A stretch of 64,000 nt of DNA from Rhodospirillaceae bacterium (GCA_002737725.1 NSIP01000001.1:124001-188000), one strand, 5' to 3'. Shown: positions 17,208-26,364, counted from the first letter of the stretch. Made by a program: numbers and translations. Notes: a model not told the origin generated them from the letters alone.

Positions 17208-17984
17208 TTAATTCCCTCGCTCTTTCGTTGGTCGCACTGGCAGGCCGGCTTGACTCAAATGCACCTTGGCTTGACGAATCGTATATTGACCGAAGTGGAA
17301 GATAGAAGCAGCAAGAACTGCGGTGGCATGGCCTTCGCGCACACCCGCCACCATATGATCGAGGTTGCCCACCCCACCCGAGGCAATCACGGGCACGGGC
17401 ACGGCGTTGGCCACGGCACGGGTGAGTGGAATGTCATAGCCTGCTTTGGTCCCGTCACGGTCCATAGAAGTGAGTAGAATTTCGCCCGCACCGTATTTTG
17501 CCATGCGCATGGCCCAGGCCACAGCATCATGCCCCGTGGCATTGCGGCCCCCATGGGTGAAAATCTCGAAGGTGCCGGGTTTGATTTGCTTGGCGTCCAA
17601 CGCCACAACGATGCACTGACTGCCAAATTTTTCGGCAGCTTGCTTGACGAATTCGGGGTTGTTCACAGCCGCCGTGTTGATGGAAACTTTGTCGGCCCCC
17701 GCCAACAATAGTTTTCTTATGTCGTCTGTGGTGCGCACGCCGCCGCCCACCGTCAGCGGCATAAAGCACTGCTCGGCAGTGCGCGCGACGACATCGAACA
17801 AGGTGTCGCGATTGTCAGAGCTCGCAGTAATGTCGAGAAAGCATAGCTCGTCTGCGCCCTCTGTGTCGTAGAGGCGGGCCTGTTCCACCGGGTCGCCCGC
17901 ATCTCTTAAATCAGCAAACTTCACGCCTTTGACGACGCGACCATCTTTGACATCGAGACAAGGGATAATGCGAACTTTCAGCAC
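17208..17984 (-). CDS. hisF: Imidazole glycerol phosphate synthase, cyclase subunit
   Basis: HisF uses ammonia from HisH to close the imidazole ring, giving IGP and AICAR. The 258-residue beta/alpha barrel begins [16 protein letters not shown] with the first catalytic Asp; the second Asp lies in [10 protein letters not shown], and phosphate-binding [13 protein letters not shown] follows. It lies 6 nt after hisA and 2 nt before hisE. Confidence 0.97.
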   Translation of the reverse strand: MLKVRIIPCLDVKDGRVVKGVKFADLRDAGDPVEQARLYDTEGADELCFLDITASSDNRDTLFDVVARTAEQCFMPLTVGGGVRTTDDIRKLLLAGADKVSINTAAVNNPEFVKQAAEKFGSQCIVVALDAKQIKPGTFEIFTHGGRNATGHDAVAWAMRMAKYGAGEILLTSMDRDGTKAGYDIPLTRAVANAVPVPVIASGGVGNLDHMVAGVREGHATAVLAASIFHFGQYTIRQAKVHLSQAGLPVRPTKERGN

Positions 17985-17990
17985 GCAGCC

Positions 17991-18716
17991 CTAGCCTTTC
18001 AGCACGTCAATGGCGGCGCTGATATCGAGCCGGCCATCGTAAATCGCGCGCCCGGCAATAACACCTGCCAAGCCCGACGCAGCTTCGGCTTTCACCGCCT
18101 TGATGTCCTCAATCGACGACACACCGCCAGACACAATGACCGGAATGGGCACCGCGCGCGCCAGCGCGGCCGAAGCGGCCACATTGGCCCCTCCCAAAAG
18201 ACCATCTCGATCAATATCGGTGTGAATGATGGCCGCCACTCCGGCATCGACGAAGCGCTTGGCTAAGTCTTCAACAGCGAGATTCGAGGTTTCGGCCCAG
18301 CCTTCGGTCGCCACCATGCCATCGCGCGCATCAATCCCCACCGCGATTTGCCCCGCGAAGGCTTTGCACGCCTGACGCACCAGCTGGGGTGTTTTCACGG
18401 CGACGGTTCCCAAAATTACTCTGGCGATCCCTGCCTTCAGCCACGCTTCAATGGTGGACATGTCGCGGATACCACCGCCTAGTTGGACGGGAACCTTAGC
18501 CGCAGCAATGATGGCTGTAACTGCCAGAGCGTTCAGTGGACGGCCCGCAAAAGCCCCGTTGAGATCGACCACGTGAATCCATTGCGCGCCCGCGGCGGTA
18601 AACTTTTTCGCCTGATCAGCCGGATCGTCATTGAACACGGTGGCTTGCGCCATGTCGCCCTGCTTGAGGCGAACGCAGCGACCGTCTTTCAAATCGATGG
18701 CGGGAAATAAAATCAT
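17991..18716 (-). CDS. hisA: ProFAR isomerase HisA
   Basis: HisA performs the Amadori rearrangement of ProFAR to PRFAR. The 241-residue barrel starts [16 protein letters not shown] with the catalytic Asp and has [12 protein letters not shown] with the second and [13 protein letters not shown] for phosphate binding. The ATG at 18714-18716 overlaps the hisH TGA in an ATGA junction, suggesting translational coupling. Confidence 0.97.
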   Translation of the reverse strand: MILFPAIDLKDGRCVRLKQGDMAQATVFNDDPADQAKKFTAAGAQWIHVVDLNGAFAGRPLNALAVTAIIAAAKVPVQLGGGIRDMSTIEAWLKAGIARVILGTVAVKTPQLVRQACKAFAGQIAVGIDARDGMVATEGWAETSNLAVEDLAKRFVDAGVAAIIHTDIDRDGLLGGANVAASAALARAVPIPVIVSGGVSSIEDIKAVKAEAASGLAGVIAGRAIYDGRLDISAAIDVLKG

Positions 18717-19381
18717 GGGGCCCACGCCAGAAAATTGGTGATTAGTCTGAGGCCGGTGGCTTGGCTCTTCTCGGGGTGGAATTGCGTGCCAACCATATTA
18801 TCGCGCCCGATCAGCGCCGTAATGGGGCCGCCATAGTCCACATCGGCCAAGACGTGCGATTGGTCGGCGCACTGAATCTGATAGCTATGCACAAAGTAGG
18901 CGTGAGCACCGGGCGCAATGCCTCTCAACACCGGATGTGGCCCGGCAATTCTCAATTCGTTCCAGCCCATGTGGGGAATGCGAAAGCCTGTGCCGCCAGG
19001 CCCCAGGCTCGCAGCATCGGGCGGGGCAACCAGCGTAACCACATCGCCAGCAATCCAGTTCAGGCCAAGCGTTTCATGATGCTCGAGCCCGCGCGTGGCC
19101 ATGAGCTGCATCCCCACACAGATCCCCAAAAAGGGGCGAGCTTTGATCATGACGGCCTCGTTCAGCGCGTCCACCATGCCCGGCACCGCATTGAGCCCAC
19201 GGCGACAATCGAGAAATGCCCCAACACCGGGCAAGACAATGTGATCGGCTTTGGCAACGGCGTCCGCATCGGACGTCACTGCAATCGCGCCCGTATAGCC
19301 CACATCACGCGCCGCCCGCTCAAAGGCTTTCGCCGCCGAGCGCAAATTACCCGAGCCATAATCGATAATTGCAACGCTCAT
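18713..19381 (-). CDS. hisH: Imidazole glycerol phosphate synthase, glutaminase subunit
   Basis: HisH hydrolyses glutamine and channels ammonia to HisF. In its 222 residues the class I amidotransferase triad is visible: the nucleophile Cys in [11 protein letters not shown] and His/Glu in FHPEKSQ near the C-terminus; [11 protein letters not shown] opens the fold. It overlaps hisA by 4 nt and follows hisB by 5 nt. Confidence 0.97.
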   Translation of the reverse strand: MSVAIIDYGSGNLRSAAKAFERAARDVGYTGAIAVTSDADAVAKADHIVLPGVGAFLDCRRGLNAVPGMVDALNEAVMIKARPFLGICVGMQLMATRGLEHHETLGLNWIAGDVVTLVAPPDAASLGPGGTGFRIPHMGWNELRIAGPHPVLRGIAPGAHAYFVHSYQIQCADQSHVLADVDYGGPITALIGRDNMVGTQFHPEKSQATGLRLITNFLAWAP

Positions 19382-19386
19382 CAGAT

Positions 19387-20004
19387 TTAGAGGCTTCCGC
19401 CCAAAATGCCTTTGGTTGACGGGACCGCGTCGGCCTTGCGCGGATCAATGTCCACCGCTTGGCGTAACGAGCGCGCTAAGCCCTTGAAACAAGATTCGAC
19501 GATATGATGGTTGTTTTCGCCGTATCTGTTGCTGACATGCAGGGTTACCCCCGCAGCCTGGGAAAAAGCCTGGAACCATTCCTTGAAAAGCTCGGTGTCC
19601 ATTTCGCCCAGCTTTGGCTTACTCAACACAACCTTCCAAATCAGGTAAGGCCGGTTTGACAGGTCAATGGCCACCTCAGTCAGAGTTTCATCCATGGGGA
19701 TGACAGCCGAGCCATACCGGCAAATCCCCGCTCGCTCACCCAAGGCCTTCGACACGGCTTCGCCGATACAAATGGCGACATCCTCGGTGGTGTGGTGAAA
19801 GTCGATGTGCAGATCGCCTGAGGCTTCGATCTCCAAATCCATCAAGCTATGGCGAGAGAGCTGCTCCATCATATGATCGAGGAAGCCAATGCCCGTGTTG
19901 ATTTTATAAACCCCGGCTCCATCGAGGTTCACGGCAACCCTGATTTTAGTTTCCTTGGTCTTGCGCTCAACAGCGGCACGACGCGCTAAGGAGAATTTGG
20001 ACAT
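19387..20004 (-). CDS. hisB: Imidazoleglycerol-phosphate dehydratase
   Basis: HisB dehydrates IGP to imidazole acetol phosphate. The 205-residue monofunctional enzyme has the metal-binding motifs [15 protein letters not shown] and [16 protein letters not shown] and the FLDHMMEQL helix. ATG at 20004 is chosen because it gives the usual length; upstream codons continue open to 20253 but look non-coding. It heads the cluster hisB-H-A-F-E-hinT. Confidence 0.96.
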   Translation of the reverse strand: MSKFSLARRAAVERKTKETKIRVAVNLDGAGVYKINTGIGFLDHMMEQLSRHSLMDLEIEASGDLHIDFHHTTEDVAICIGEAVSKALGERAGICRYGSAVIPMDETLTEVAIDLSNRPYLIWKVVLSKPKLGEMDTELFKEWFQAFSQAAGVTLHVSNRYGENNHHIVESCFKGLARSLRQAVDIDPRKADAVPSTKGILGGSL

Positions 20005-20342
20005 GAGAAAATAATCCAACCGAACATCAACGGGCGCTTGAACAAGGAGGCCTTTGGCAAAAGTGCGAGGGCCACCCTCAAGCAAAGTCTTTGTAGCAGC
20101 TTGTATCAGCAGGGGCCAACCTGGATTGGATATGGCGAACCCTGAATTGTTGGGTTTCCGCTCACTAAAATTCTTCGTTCTACGAACGACCCAATACGAA
20201 AGAGCTGGCACGCTGTGCTGCATTGGATACATTTTAATGGGGAAAAATAGCAAGTTTTGGCTTAGAATCTACCATCCGCTGTCACAAGAATAGCGGTGCC
20301 CAAAACAATAAATAATGGAATATAGAATTGGCAGTCATCGCA
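20005..20342. other. Divergent intergenic region hisB / XRE regulator
   Basis: These 338 bp separate the leftward his cluster from the rightward XRE regulator and must hold both promoters. The part next to the regulator is AT-rich (AATAAATAATGGAATATAG), plausible promoter DNA. I see no clear attenuator, riboswitch or operator and no convincing gene. Confidence 0.4.
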
Positions 20343-20801
20343 ATGAAAACCCGTGGCACAGGCGGGAGGCCCAGCACCCGGGATGGGGGCCCTGATCCCG
20401 TGGATATCCACGTTGGGAAGCGGATCAAATTGAGGCGGACATTGCTTCACATAAGCCAGGAACAACTGGCAGGCGATGTTGGCGTCACCTTTCAGCAGGT
20501 CCAGAAATACGAAAGCGGGCACAACCGGGTCAGCGCAAGCCGCCTGTTTGACATCTCACGCGTCTTGAGCTGTCCGATTTCGTACTTTTTCGAGGACATC
20601 AATCAGGATACGATCGGCGAGCGACATGCCCCGTCGGCGAGCGCGCCCGAAGACCTGAGCGAGGCAGGCGAAAGCTTCGAGAATGATCCGATGCAGCGCA
20701 CCGAAACGCTCGAACTCGTGCGTGCCTATTGGCGCATCCACAAATCCGATCTGCGCCAAAACGTCCGCGACTTGTTGAACAACATCTCACGCCGCAAATA
20801 A
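20343..20801 (+). CDS. XRE-family transcriptional regulator
   Basis: A 152-residue DNA-binding protein with a Cro/C1-type helix-turn-helix at about residues 25-80 (GKRIKLRRTLLHISQEQLAG, VTFQQVQKYESGHNRVSASR, FDISRVLSCPISYFFED) and a variable acidic C-terminal half ending in a helix. This arrangement is common in Alphaproteobacteria, where such regulators are often part of developmental or envelope control, but no target can be named from sequence. It sits tail-to-tail with the response regulator, 12 nt apart. Confidence 0.85.
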   Translation: MKTRGTGGRPSTRDGGPDPVDIHVGKRIKLRRTLLHISQEQLAGDVGVTFQQVQKYESGHNRVSASRLFDISRVLSCPISYFFEDINQDTIGERHAPSASAPEDLSEAGESFENDPMQRTETLELVRAYWRIHKSDLRQNVRDLLNNISRRK

Positions 20802-20813
20802 ATCAGATTTGCT

Positions 20814-21506
20814 TTACGGATTGAGTCGATACCCGCCAGGTTCAGTCATTAAAATCTGAACCTGGTCGGGATTCATCTCGATTTTTTGCCGTAAACGATA
20901 GACGTGCGTTTCCAGGGTGTGTGTCGTCACCGCAGCGTTGTAGCCCCAGACCTCGCCCAACAGCGTCTCGCGTGAGACCGTTTTGTTTCCGACCCGATAA
21001 AGATATTTCAAGATCGCGGTTTCTTTTTCGGTGAGGCGGATTTTATTCACTCCGTCGCCCATCATCATCATCTTTGCAGCTGGCTGAAATTTATAGGGGC
21101 CGATGACAAAGATCGCATCGTCAGATTTTTCATGCTGGCGAAGATGGGCCCGTACGCGCGCCAGAAGAACAGCCATCCGAAAAGGTTTGGTGACGTAGTC
21201 ATTTGCCCCGGCTTCAAGCCCGGTGATCGTGTCGTCATCTGAATCTGCAGCCGTGAGCATCACGACGGGCGAGTGCACACCGTTTTGTCGCATCTGTTTA
21301 CACACATCGCGACCATCCATATCGGGCAAGCCGATATCGAGCAAAATCATGTCGTAAGTATTTTCTTTGGTTTGCGACAGGGCTGCAGCACCGGTTGCGG
21401 CTTCGTCGATCACAAAGAAATCCTGCTGAGCGGCGAGCTGTTCTTTCAGCGCGCGGGACAGCAATTCGTCATCTTCGACAATCAAAAGCGAGCGGCCCGA
21501 CGACAT
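20814..21506 (-). CDS. OmpR-family response regulator, CenR-like, orphan
   Basis: The 230-residue protein has a receiver domain (LLIVEDDELLSRAL, phospho-acceptor Asp in MILLDIGLPDMDG, VVMLTAADS, Lys in DYVTKPF) and a winged-helix effector (IRLTEKETAILKYLYR, SRETLLGEVWGY, THTLETHVYRLRQKIE). Start at ATG 21506 gives MSSGRSLL, as in CenR-type envelope regulators of Alphaproteobacteria; the CenR assignment is by resemblance and by lack of an adjacent kinase. No histidine kinase gene is in the window. A palindromic repeat lies 105 nt upstream. Confidence 0.8.
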   Translation of the reverse strand: MSSGRSLLIVEDDELLSRALKEQLAAQQDFFVIDEAATGAAALSQTKENTYDMILLDIGLPDMDGRDVCKQMRQNGVHSPVVMLTAADSDDDTITGLEAGANDYVTKPFRMAVLLARVRAHLRQHEKSDDAIFVIGPYKFQPAAKMMMMGDGVNKIRLTEKETAILKYLYRVGNKTVSRETLLGEVWGYNAAVTTHTLETHVYRLRQKIEMNPDQVQILMTEPGGYRLNP

Positions 21507-21610
21507 CACCTGATTCCCCTGCGGCCCTTGAATTGAGCTTGGCGTTCTGTGTACCAAAAAGAAGCGGTGATGACCAACCAAGAGCCAGGTAAAAAGCCTT
21601 TCGTGGCGCG

Positions 21611-21662
21611 GATTTAACATTCGCAAGATCGCAGTCCGAAATGGGATGCGAATGTGAGAATC
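21611..21662. repeat. Palindromic intergenic repeat, copy 3 (ATTCGC family)
   Basis: GATTTAACATTCGCA (21611-21625) faces TGCGAATGTGAGAATC (21647-21662). The right arm is identical to the reverse complement of the left arm of copy 1. It lies between the divergent response regulator and ribA. Confidence 0.75.
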
Positions 21663-21712
21663 TGACCACTAGCGCATGGCCCGAACCCAGACGGCAGAGT
21701 ATATAGACACCC

Positions 21713-22864
21713 ATGACCGTCGCCGGCCCGAAACCGCACCCTGAGAAACGCCACGACCACGCCAGCCTGAGCGCGCCCGAGCTGTTAGAGGGCGTCGAGC
21801 GCGCATTGGCTGAACTGCGCCGCGGAAGCGCTGTGGTCATTCTGTGCGACACCGAAGCCGCGCTGGTGAGGGCCGCAGAAACCATCGATTCAGGTCCTCT
21901 GGCGCTTTTCTCAAGACCCGAGATCGGCGACAAAAGCCTGGTTGTGACAGGTCGACGCGCCGCCATTTTAGGCTTGAGCGATTTAAACGTTCGCGCTGTC
22001 ATATTGATGGGCTTGAGTGATTGGACGCAACAACACATTGAACCTCTGATCAACCCTGAAGCCCAAGGCCCCGTTCCGCCGCACGGTGTGAAAGCAAGCG
22101 CCGCTGTGGCCGGGAGCGTCGCTGATGCATCGGTTCGTTTAATCAAAATGGCGCGCCTGCTGCCGGCAGCGTTATGTGCCCCGATTGCAATTGAAGACGC
22201 ATCAGCATGGGCGCAGGCAAATGGGCGTTGGGTTATCACTACACACGCCATCGATTCATTTGAGCGCTTGCAAGCCGAAGATTTGCGCATTGTCAGTGAG
22301 GCACGCGTGCCCCTTGCAGATGCTGAAAATACCCGCATCGTCTCGTTTCGCTCGCGCGATGGTGGCGCAGAGCATTTGGCCATTATTGTTGGATCACTCG
22401 ATATATCTCAGCCTGTTTTGACCCGCCTTCATTCGGAATGTTTTACAGGCGATCTGTTGGGATCTTTGCGCTGTGATTGCGGTGAGCAGTTGCGCGGAGC
22501 GATCCAGGCCATCGCAAAAGAGGGCGCAGGGGTACTTCTGTATCTGGCGCAAGAAGGGCGCGGGATTGGATTGGTCAATAAACTGCGCGCCTATCGATTG
22601 CAGGATTTTGGTTTTGACACCGTCGATGCCAACGAACAGTTGGGCTTTGACGATGATGAGCGCGTCTATTTGCCCGCCGTGCAAATGTTGCGACAGCTCA
22701 ATATCACCCGGGTGCGTTTGTTGACAAACAACCCCGCCAAGGTGGGCGCGCTGGCCCGCCATCGGATCGAGGTGAGCGAGCGCGTGGCGCACGTGTTTGC
22801 GTCGAACGAGCACAATCGCAGCTACCTGCTGACCAAAGCCAAACGCAGCGGACATCTGTTTTAG
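21713..22864 (+). CDS. ribA: GTP cyclohydrolase II with degenerate N-terminal RibB-like domain
   Basis: RibA opens GTP, the first committed step of riboflavin synthesis. Of 383 residues, about 195-383 form the cyclohydrolase: zinc ligands in HSECFTGDLLGSLRCDCGEQ, then LLYLAQEGRGIGLVNKLRAY and VRLLTNNPAKV. The first half starts like DHBP synthase (VERALAELRRGSAVVIL) but lacks the acidic DDEDRENE active site, so it is probably not a working RibB. A stand-alone RibB must exist elsewhere. The TAG stop is shared with the start of a dispersed repeat. Confidence 0.92.
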   Translation: MTVAGPKPHPEKRHDHASLSAPELLEGVERALAELRRGSAVVILCDTEAALVRAAETIDSGPLALFSRPEIGDKSLVVTGRRAAILGLSDLNVRAVILMGLSDWTQQHIEPLINPEAQGPVPPHGVKASAAVAGSVADASVRLIKMARLLPAALCAPIAIEDASAWAQANGRWVITTHAIDSFERLQAEDLRIVSEARVPLADAENTRIVSFRSRDGGAEHLAIIVGSLDISQPVLTRLHSECFTGDLLGSLRCDCGEQLRGAIQAIAKEGAGVLLYLAQEGRGIGLVNKLRAYRLQDFGFDTVDANEQLGFDDDERVYLPAVQMLRQLNITRVRLLTNNPAKVGALARHRIEVSERVAHVFASNEHNRSYLLTKAKRSGHLF

Positions 22865-22968
22865 AGCAAGCGGCATTAAGTTGGAATCTGGCTGCTTGCT
22901 CTGAGTTCTTAATTGGTCGCATCATTTCAGCGGAAAACCGGGATCCACTTTTCCGCACGACGCTCTAG
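22863..22968. repeat. Two-hairpin dispersed repeat, copy 1 (RIME-like)
   Basis: About 106 bp: hairpin one is AGAGCAAGC...GCTTGCTCT (22863-22902); a linker GAGTTCTTAATTGGT; hairpin two is built on CGGAAAACCGGGATCC and ACTTTTCCG (22931-22955) with GCGTCGTG-type flanks. A near-identical copy lies at 49176-49272. The second hairpin resembles the mosaic elements known from rhizobia. The element begins within the ribA stop codon. Confidence 0.85.
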
Positions 22969-23043
22969 CCCAGCAAAAGCTGCCGCAGGGGACGGTTTAG
23001 GCCCCTCAAAATCCGCTTAGCATATTGATTTGTATAGATTTAT

Positions 23044-23486
23044 TTGCGCTCTCATTCTTGCGTGTATGATTACAAAATAAAACACGCGCAGGCCAATGTC
23101 TTCCCAACATTCAAACGGACCGGAGACTTGGGCACAGCAACCACAGCCGACAAAGCCAAGTCGCAAGAAAAAGTATTGGCGGCGAAAGCGGGCATCGCGA
23201 GTGGCCAGTCGCGCTTCATGCCGCTGCAACGCGATGGGGTGGGGCAAAGTGCGGCAGGGGCCGCGCGCCTTGAGACCTCAACCACCAGCATGAGCGAGTT
23301 AAAAGCACGCAACAAGTTTGCCCCCGGCCCACGTGGCTACGGTGGCGAATCAATGACCCCTGCCGCACTTGCCGCTGTGACAGCGGTAAAAACACCAGCC
23401 GGCGAGAGTGCGCGCGTGGCTACGGCCCCGGCCAAGCTATGCTGGGCGCCATCGACAAATACAAGGCCATGCAGAACGTTCAATAA
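23044..23486 (+). pseudogene. Unrecognised reading frame, probably frameshifted
   Basis: One frame gives a Thr/Ala/Lys-rich sequence without predicted membrane segments (TTADKAKSQEKVLAAKAGIA, SMTPAALAAVTAVKTPAGES). Near 23410 a different frame looks more protein-like and ends GYGPGQAMLGAIDKYKAMQN before a TAA at 23484-23486. A one- or two-base shift would join them into about 145 residues. No family or convincing start codon is seen. It may be a decayed gene; low confidence that it was ever coding. Confidence 0.3.
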
Positions 23487-23504
23487 GACGTTATCGTGTT
23501 CGGC

Positions 23505-24029
23505 ATGATGTCCTTGATCGTTATTCCTGATCTACAAACGCCCGCACGCGGAACGTTGATTTGCGATGGGCATCGTTATGCCTGTGCGCTTGGACGCAAT
23601 GGCGTATCGGCCAACAAGATAGAAGGCGACAACGCAACGCCCAGCGGCACATTTGCGCTGCGCCAACTCCTTTACCGAGCTGATCGACTTGCGTTGCCCG
23701 TCACATCCCTCATGACGCGCGCCATTCAACACAACGACGGGTGGTGCGACGCGCCCGAGGATGCTTATTATAATCAATGGGTCTCAATGCCCCATGCAAC
23801 CAGCGCAGAACACCTGTGGCGCGATGATCACGTCTATGATTTGATTGTTGTGACGGGGTACAATGACGCGCCCATGATCAGCGGCAAGGGCAGCGCAGTT
23901 TTTATGCACGTGGCCACGGCTGATTACGCACCAACTGCTGGCTGCGTGGCCTTATCTCAATTTGATCTTTTATCTGTGTTGGAAGCCGTATCGCCCGAGA
24001 CAACCATCACAATTCAACCGACTCTTTGA
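23505..24029 (+). CDS. L,D-transpeptidase (YkuD-fold) family protein
   Basis: The protein (about 174 residues) carries the catalytic signature of L,D-transpeptidases: a His in VFMHVATADYAPTAGCVALS, followed by the TxGCV nucleophile Cys. Upstream GDNATPSGTFALRQLLYR is the usual substrate-side loop. It has no signal peptide and resembles the short cytosol-start YkuD proteins of Alphaproteobacteria, whose export route and exact peptidoglycan substrate are unclear. Start is among GTG 23496, ATG 23505 and ATG 23508. Its end overlaps the convergent yggS by 23 nt. Confidence 0.85.
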   Translation: MMSLIVIPDLQTPARGTLICDGHRYACALGRNGVSANKIEGDNATPSGTFALRQLLYRADRLALPVTSLMTRAIQHNDGWCDAPEDAYYNQWVSMPHATSAEHLWRDDHVYDLIVVTGYNDAPMISGKGSAVFMHVATADYAPTAGCVALSQFDLLSVLEAVSPETTITIQPTL

Positions 24030-24726
24030 ATGTTGGCCGTTGGCCGAAAATTGCACTGCCGATGCGCACATGGGTGGCGCCTAATTTGATCGCAAGCTCG
24101 GCATCGCCACTCATCCCCATACTCAAGCCAGCCAGCCCATGCCGCTGTGACATCTCGTGTAAGAGCGCAAAATGAGGCGAGGGCTCATCGGCGATCGGTG
24201 GAATGCACATGAAGCCCACCACCGGCAATTTCAAGCGGTCACGACACACCGCGACGAAGGCCCCAACATCGTCAGGCGCAATCCCCGCCTTCTGGGTCTC
24301 GCGCCCCGTGTTGACCTGAACGAAACAGGGCGGGCGGCGGTTTTGTTTCTCCATTTCATCGGCCAGTTTTTCGGCCAACTTGATGCGATCAAGGGTGTGA
24401 ATCACATCAAACACGGCAATCGCCTCTTTCACTTTGTTCGTTTGTAGGGGCCCGATGAGGTGTAAGACAAGATCGGGGTGTGCGGCCTTGAGGTCGGGGA
24501 ATTTGGCTTGCGCCTCTTGCACGCGGTTCTCGCCAAAGTGCCGTTGGCCCGCCTCCAGAGCCGCCATCACAGCTTCGGCACCGTGGGTTTTTGAAACAGC
24601 GATTAAGGTGACATCTTCTGGTCGCCGCCCGGCCGCGCGCATTGCTTTGGCATTCTGGTTGCGCACCAGATTGAAGGCTGCGGAAATATCGTGCAGTGCA
24701 GGAGGAGGTTTCGCTTGTTGTGTCAT
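24007..24726 (-). CDS. yggS: YggS/PLPBP-family pyridoxal phosphate homeostasis protein
   Basis: A 239-residue PLP-binding barrel protein: TLIAVSKTHGAEAV with the Schiff-base Lys, HFGENRVQEAQ, LHLIGPLQTNK, GLSMGMSGDAELAI and VRIGSAIFGQR binding phosphate. It buffers free PLP and affects amino-acid metabolism in other bacteria. It is divergent from the ThiE-like gene, with a palindromic repeat between them. Confidence 0.95.
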   Translation of the reverse strand: MTQQAKPPPALHDISAAFNLVRNQNAKAMRAAGRRPEDVTLIAVSKTHGAEAVMAALEAGQRHFGENRVQEAQAKFPDLKAAHPDLVLHLIGPLQTNKVKEAIAVFDVIHTLDRIKLAEKLADEMEKQNRRPPCFVQVNTGRETQKAGIAPDDVGAFVAVCRDRLKLPVVGFMCIPPIADEPSPHFALLHEMSQRHGLAGLSMGMSGDAELAIKLGATHVRIGSAIFGQRPTFKESVEL

Positions 24727-24741
24727 CTCTACTCTTTGTCC

Positions 24742-24796
24742 GATTCTAACATTCGCATCGATTTTCCGCCGCGACGAGTGTCGCGAATGTTATTAT
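24742..24796. repeat. Palindromic intergenic repeat, copy 4 (ATTCGC family)
   Basis: GATTCTAACATTCGC (24742-24756) faces GCGAATGTTATTAT (24783-24796), with a CG-rich loop. It lies between divergent yggS and the ThiE-like gene and matches copies 1 and 3 in its outer GATTCT and inner ACATTCGC. Confidence 0.7.
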
Positions 24797-24805
24797 GATG
24801 CCCCG

Positions 24806-25432
24806 ATGTTACGTCGACTCTCAACTGCTGTCGCAGCCCTGACCCACAACACGCGAAAAAAAAGGCGTTCACGCGTTTTGCCGTGGTTGTGGATCATGAG
24901 TGATTCTCAGCGCTTGCCCGACCTCTCAACTCTGATCGCCACGTTGCCCCCTGGGTGCGCTGTCATTGTTCGCCACCTCGATCTTCAAACACAGGTGGAT
25001 TTAACCGCCCGCGCGCGACAGGCCCGGCGATCCTTTCAAACATTGATTTTGATTTCGCAAGACTGGCGCACAGCGGCAGCCCTGCGTTGTGATGGGGTGC
25101 ACGTCCCCGAGTCACTCGCGCGTAATCTACCTGCGGGCTTGCGGCTGTGGCGCAAAGCCAAGCGACGCGTGCTCACCACCTCGGCCCATGATTGGCCTGG
25201 GTTGAGGACGGCGCGGTCCATGGGTGCGGATCTGGTTTTTCTGTCGCCGGTTTTAGAAACGCAAAGTCATGCAGGCCGCCGAGCCTTGGGCCGTGTGGTG
25301 TTTGCGTCCATGGCGCGCAGAGCAAAAATCGGCGTCGCGGCCTTAGGGGGAATGAATGCGCAGACCATCTGCGCCCTCAGTGGTGCACGTACCAGCGCCG
25401 TAGCGGGCGTGAGCTTCGCGATAAAAAATTAG
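24806..25432 (+). CDS. Thiamine-phosphate-synthase-like (ThiE-fold) protein
   Basis: The 208-residue protein has a basic N-terminal stretch, then a TIM-barrel sequence like ThiE: GCAVIVRHLDL, LILISQDWRTAAALRCDGVHVPES, VLTTSAHDWPGLRTARSMGAD, LVFLSPVLET, GVAALGGMNAQTI. ThiE condenses HMP-pyrophosphate with the thiazole phosphate. This group is divergent (usual HAQED and pyrophosphate-binding motifs are not obvious), so catalysis is uncertain. It partners yggS in many Alphaproteobacteria. It converges on the next gene with a 4-nt overlap. Confidence 0.7.
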   Translation: MLRRLSTAVAALTHNTRKKRRSRVLPWLWIMSDSQRLPDLSTLIATLPPGCAVIVRHLDLQTQVDLTARARQARRSFQTLILISQDWRTAAALRCDGVHVPESLARNLPAGLRLWRKAKRRVLTTSAHDWPGLRTARSMGADLVFLSPVLETQSHAGRRALGRVVFASMARRAKIGVAALGGMNAQTICALSGARTSAVAGVSFAIKN

Positions 25433-26145
25433 AAGCGCAGTTGAACGCCCACGCGGGCACCGGTGCCTTGCGGCGCGCTGGCGCCGGGAGCGGCCGAGGC
25501 CAAACCTGGGCTGGTCAAATTGCTGCCCACGAACGCATCGGCATTGAAACGAATGCCTGGCGTGAATTGATAAATACCGCCCAGCATCCACTGGCTATTG
25601 TCGAAACTGCGGCCCGCAAAAGCAGGGGTGGACACGCCTATGGCATAGTTAAGGCGCACGTCAAACGCAGCGCCCCCGTAGCCAAAGCCAGCCTGCATGG
25701 CCTGCCACGACTGCAAGCGCCGCTGGAGGCTGTTATCATTCATGCCCGTAACCGCGCCTTGAAAATAAAACCCGCCATAGCCCACCGATGCGCCGAGGTT
25801 GAAGGCGGTGGATGTGCCCGTCGATAAAAAAACCGGACGATCAGAGAAGCGGGCAAATAAACCAACCTCGCTGCCGTAGATCGAGGTTGAATACCGCGCT
25901 GCAAAATCTTGGATTAAAGACGAACCCGAGACGAGCGCTGATTGAGCAAGCTCGCCCGCCGAGACCGGCAGGGTAATCATGCCGTAAACGGGGCTGACGG
26001 AGCCAATCGTAAGGCTTTTATCAGATGCCCCAAGATTCTGGTTGCCCACGAGGCGGGTTTCTTCGGCACGCAAAGACGCCGAGGCCATTACCGATATGGC
26101 ACCGCACACAATAATCGCCGTTTTAAAAACCGTTTTTATGGTCAT
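25429..26145 (-). CDS. Predicted outer-membrane beta-barrel protein
   Basis: A 238-residue protein with a signal peptide (MTIKTVFKTAIIVCGAISVM, cleaved near SLRAEE) and barrel-like repeats of alternating aromatic and small residues (FNLGASVGYGGFYFQGA, GFGYGGAAFDVRLNYAIGV, WMLGGIYQFTPGIRFNAD), ending in VGVQLRF with terminal Phe. The sequence resembles the C-terminal half of general porins but is shorter. Its upstream region is AT-rich. No specific substrate can be given. Confidence 0.65.
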   Translation of the reverse strand: MTIKTVFKTAIIVCGAISVMASASLRAEETRLVGNQNLGASDKSLTIGSVSPVYGMITLPVSAGELAQSALVSGSSLIQDFAARYSTSIYGSEVGLFARFSDRPVFLSTGTSTAFNLGASVGYGGFYFQGAVTGMNDNSLQRRLQSWQAMQAGFGYGGAAFDVRLNYAIGVSTPAFAGRSFDNSQWMLGGIYQFTPGIRFNADAFVGSNLTSPGLASAAPGASAPQGTGARVGVQLRF

Positions 26146-26364
26146 ATTAATTATATTCGCCACCTTAACCTTGCGCCCTGGTGACCAGCAAGAGTTTGTC
26201 GCCCTTTCAGCCCATGTCATGAAATAATGTGACAAATAGTACACAACACCCCTCGAGTCGGGGCCCTTGTGTTGCAGATATATTCCTGAATCTTTGCGGT
26301 TTTATGACGCAAATCTGCGCCTGGGATCGGCTTGGCTTAGGCCCAGCGACTCGACGCGGTGTTT

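Noticed and set aside
23096-23293. Short frame inside the unrecognised region after ribA
   Set aside because: Arg/Ser/Pro-rich translation typical of an out-of-frame reading; another frame looks more protein-like.
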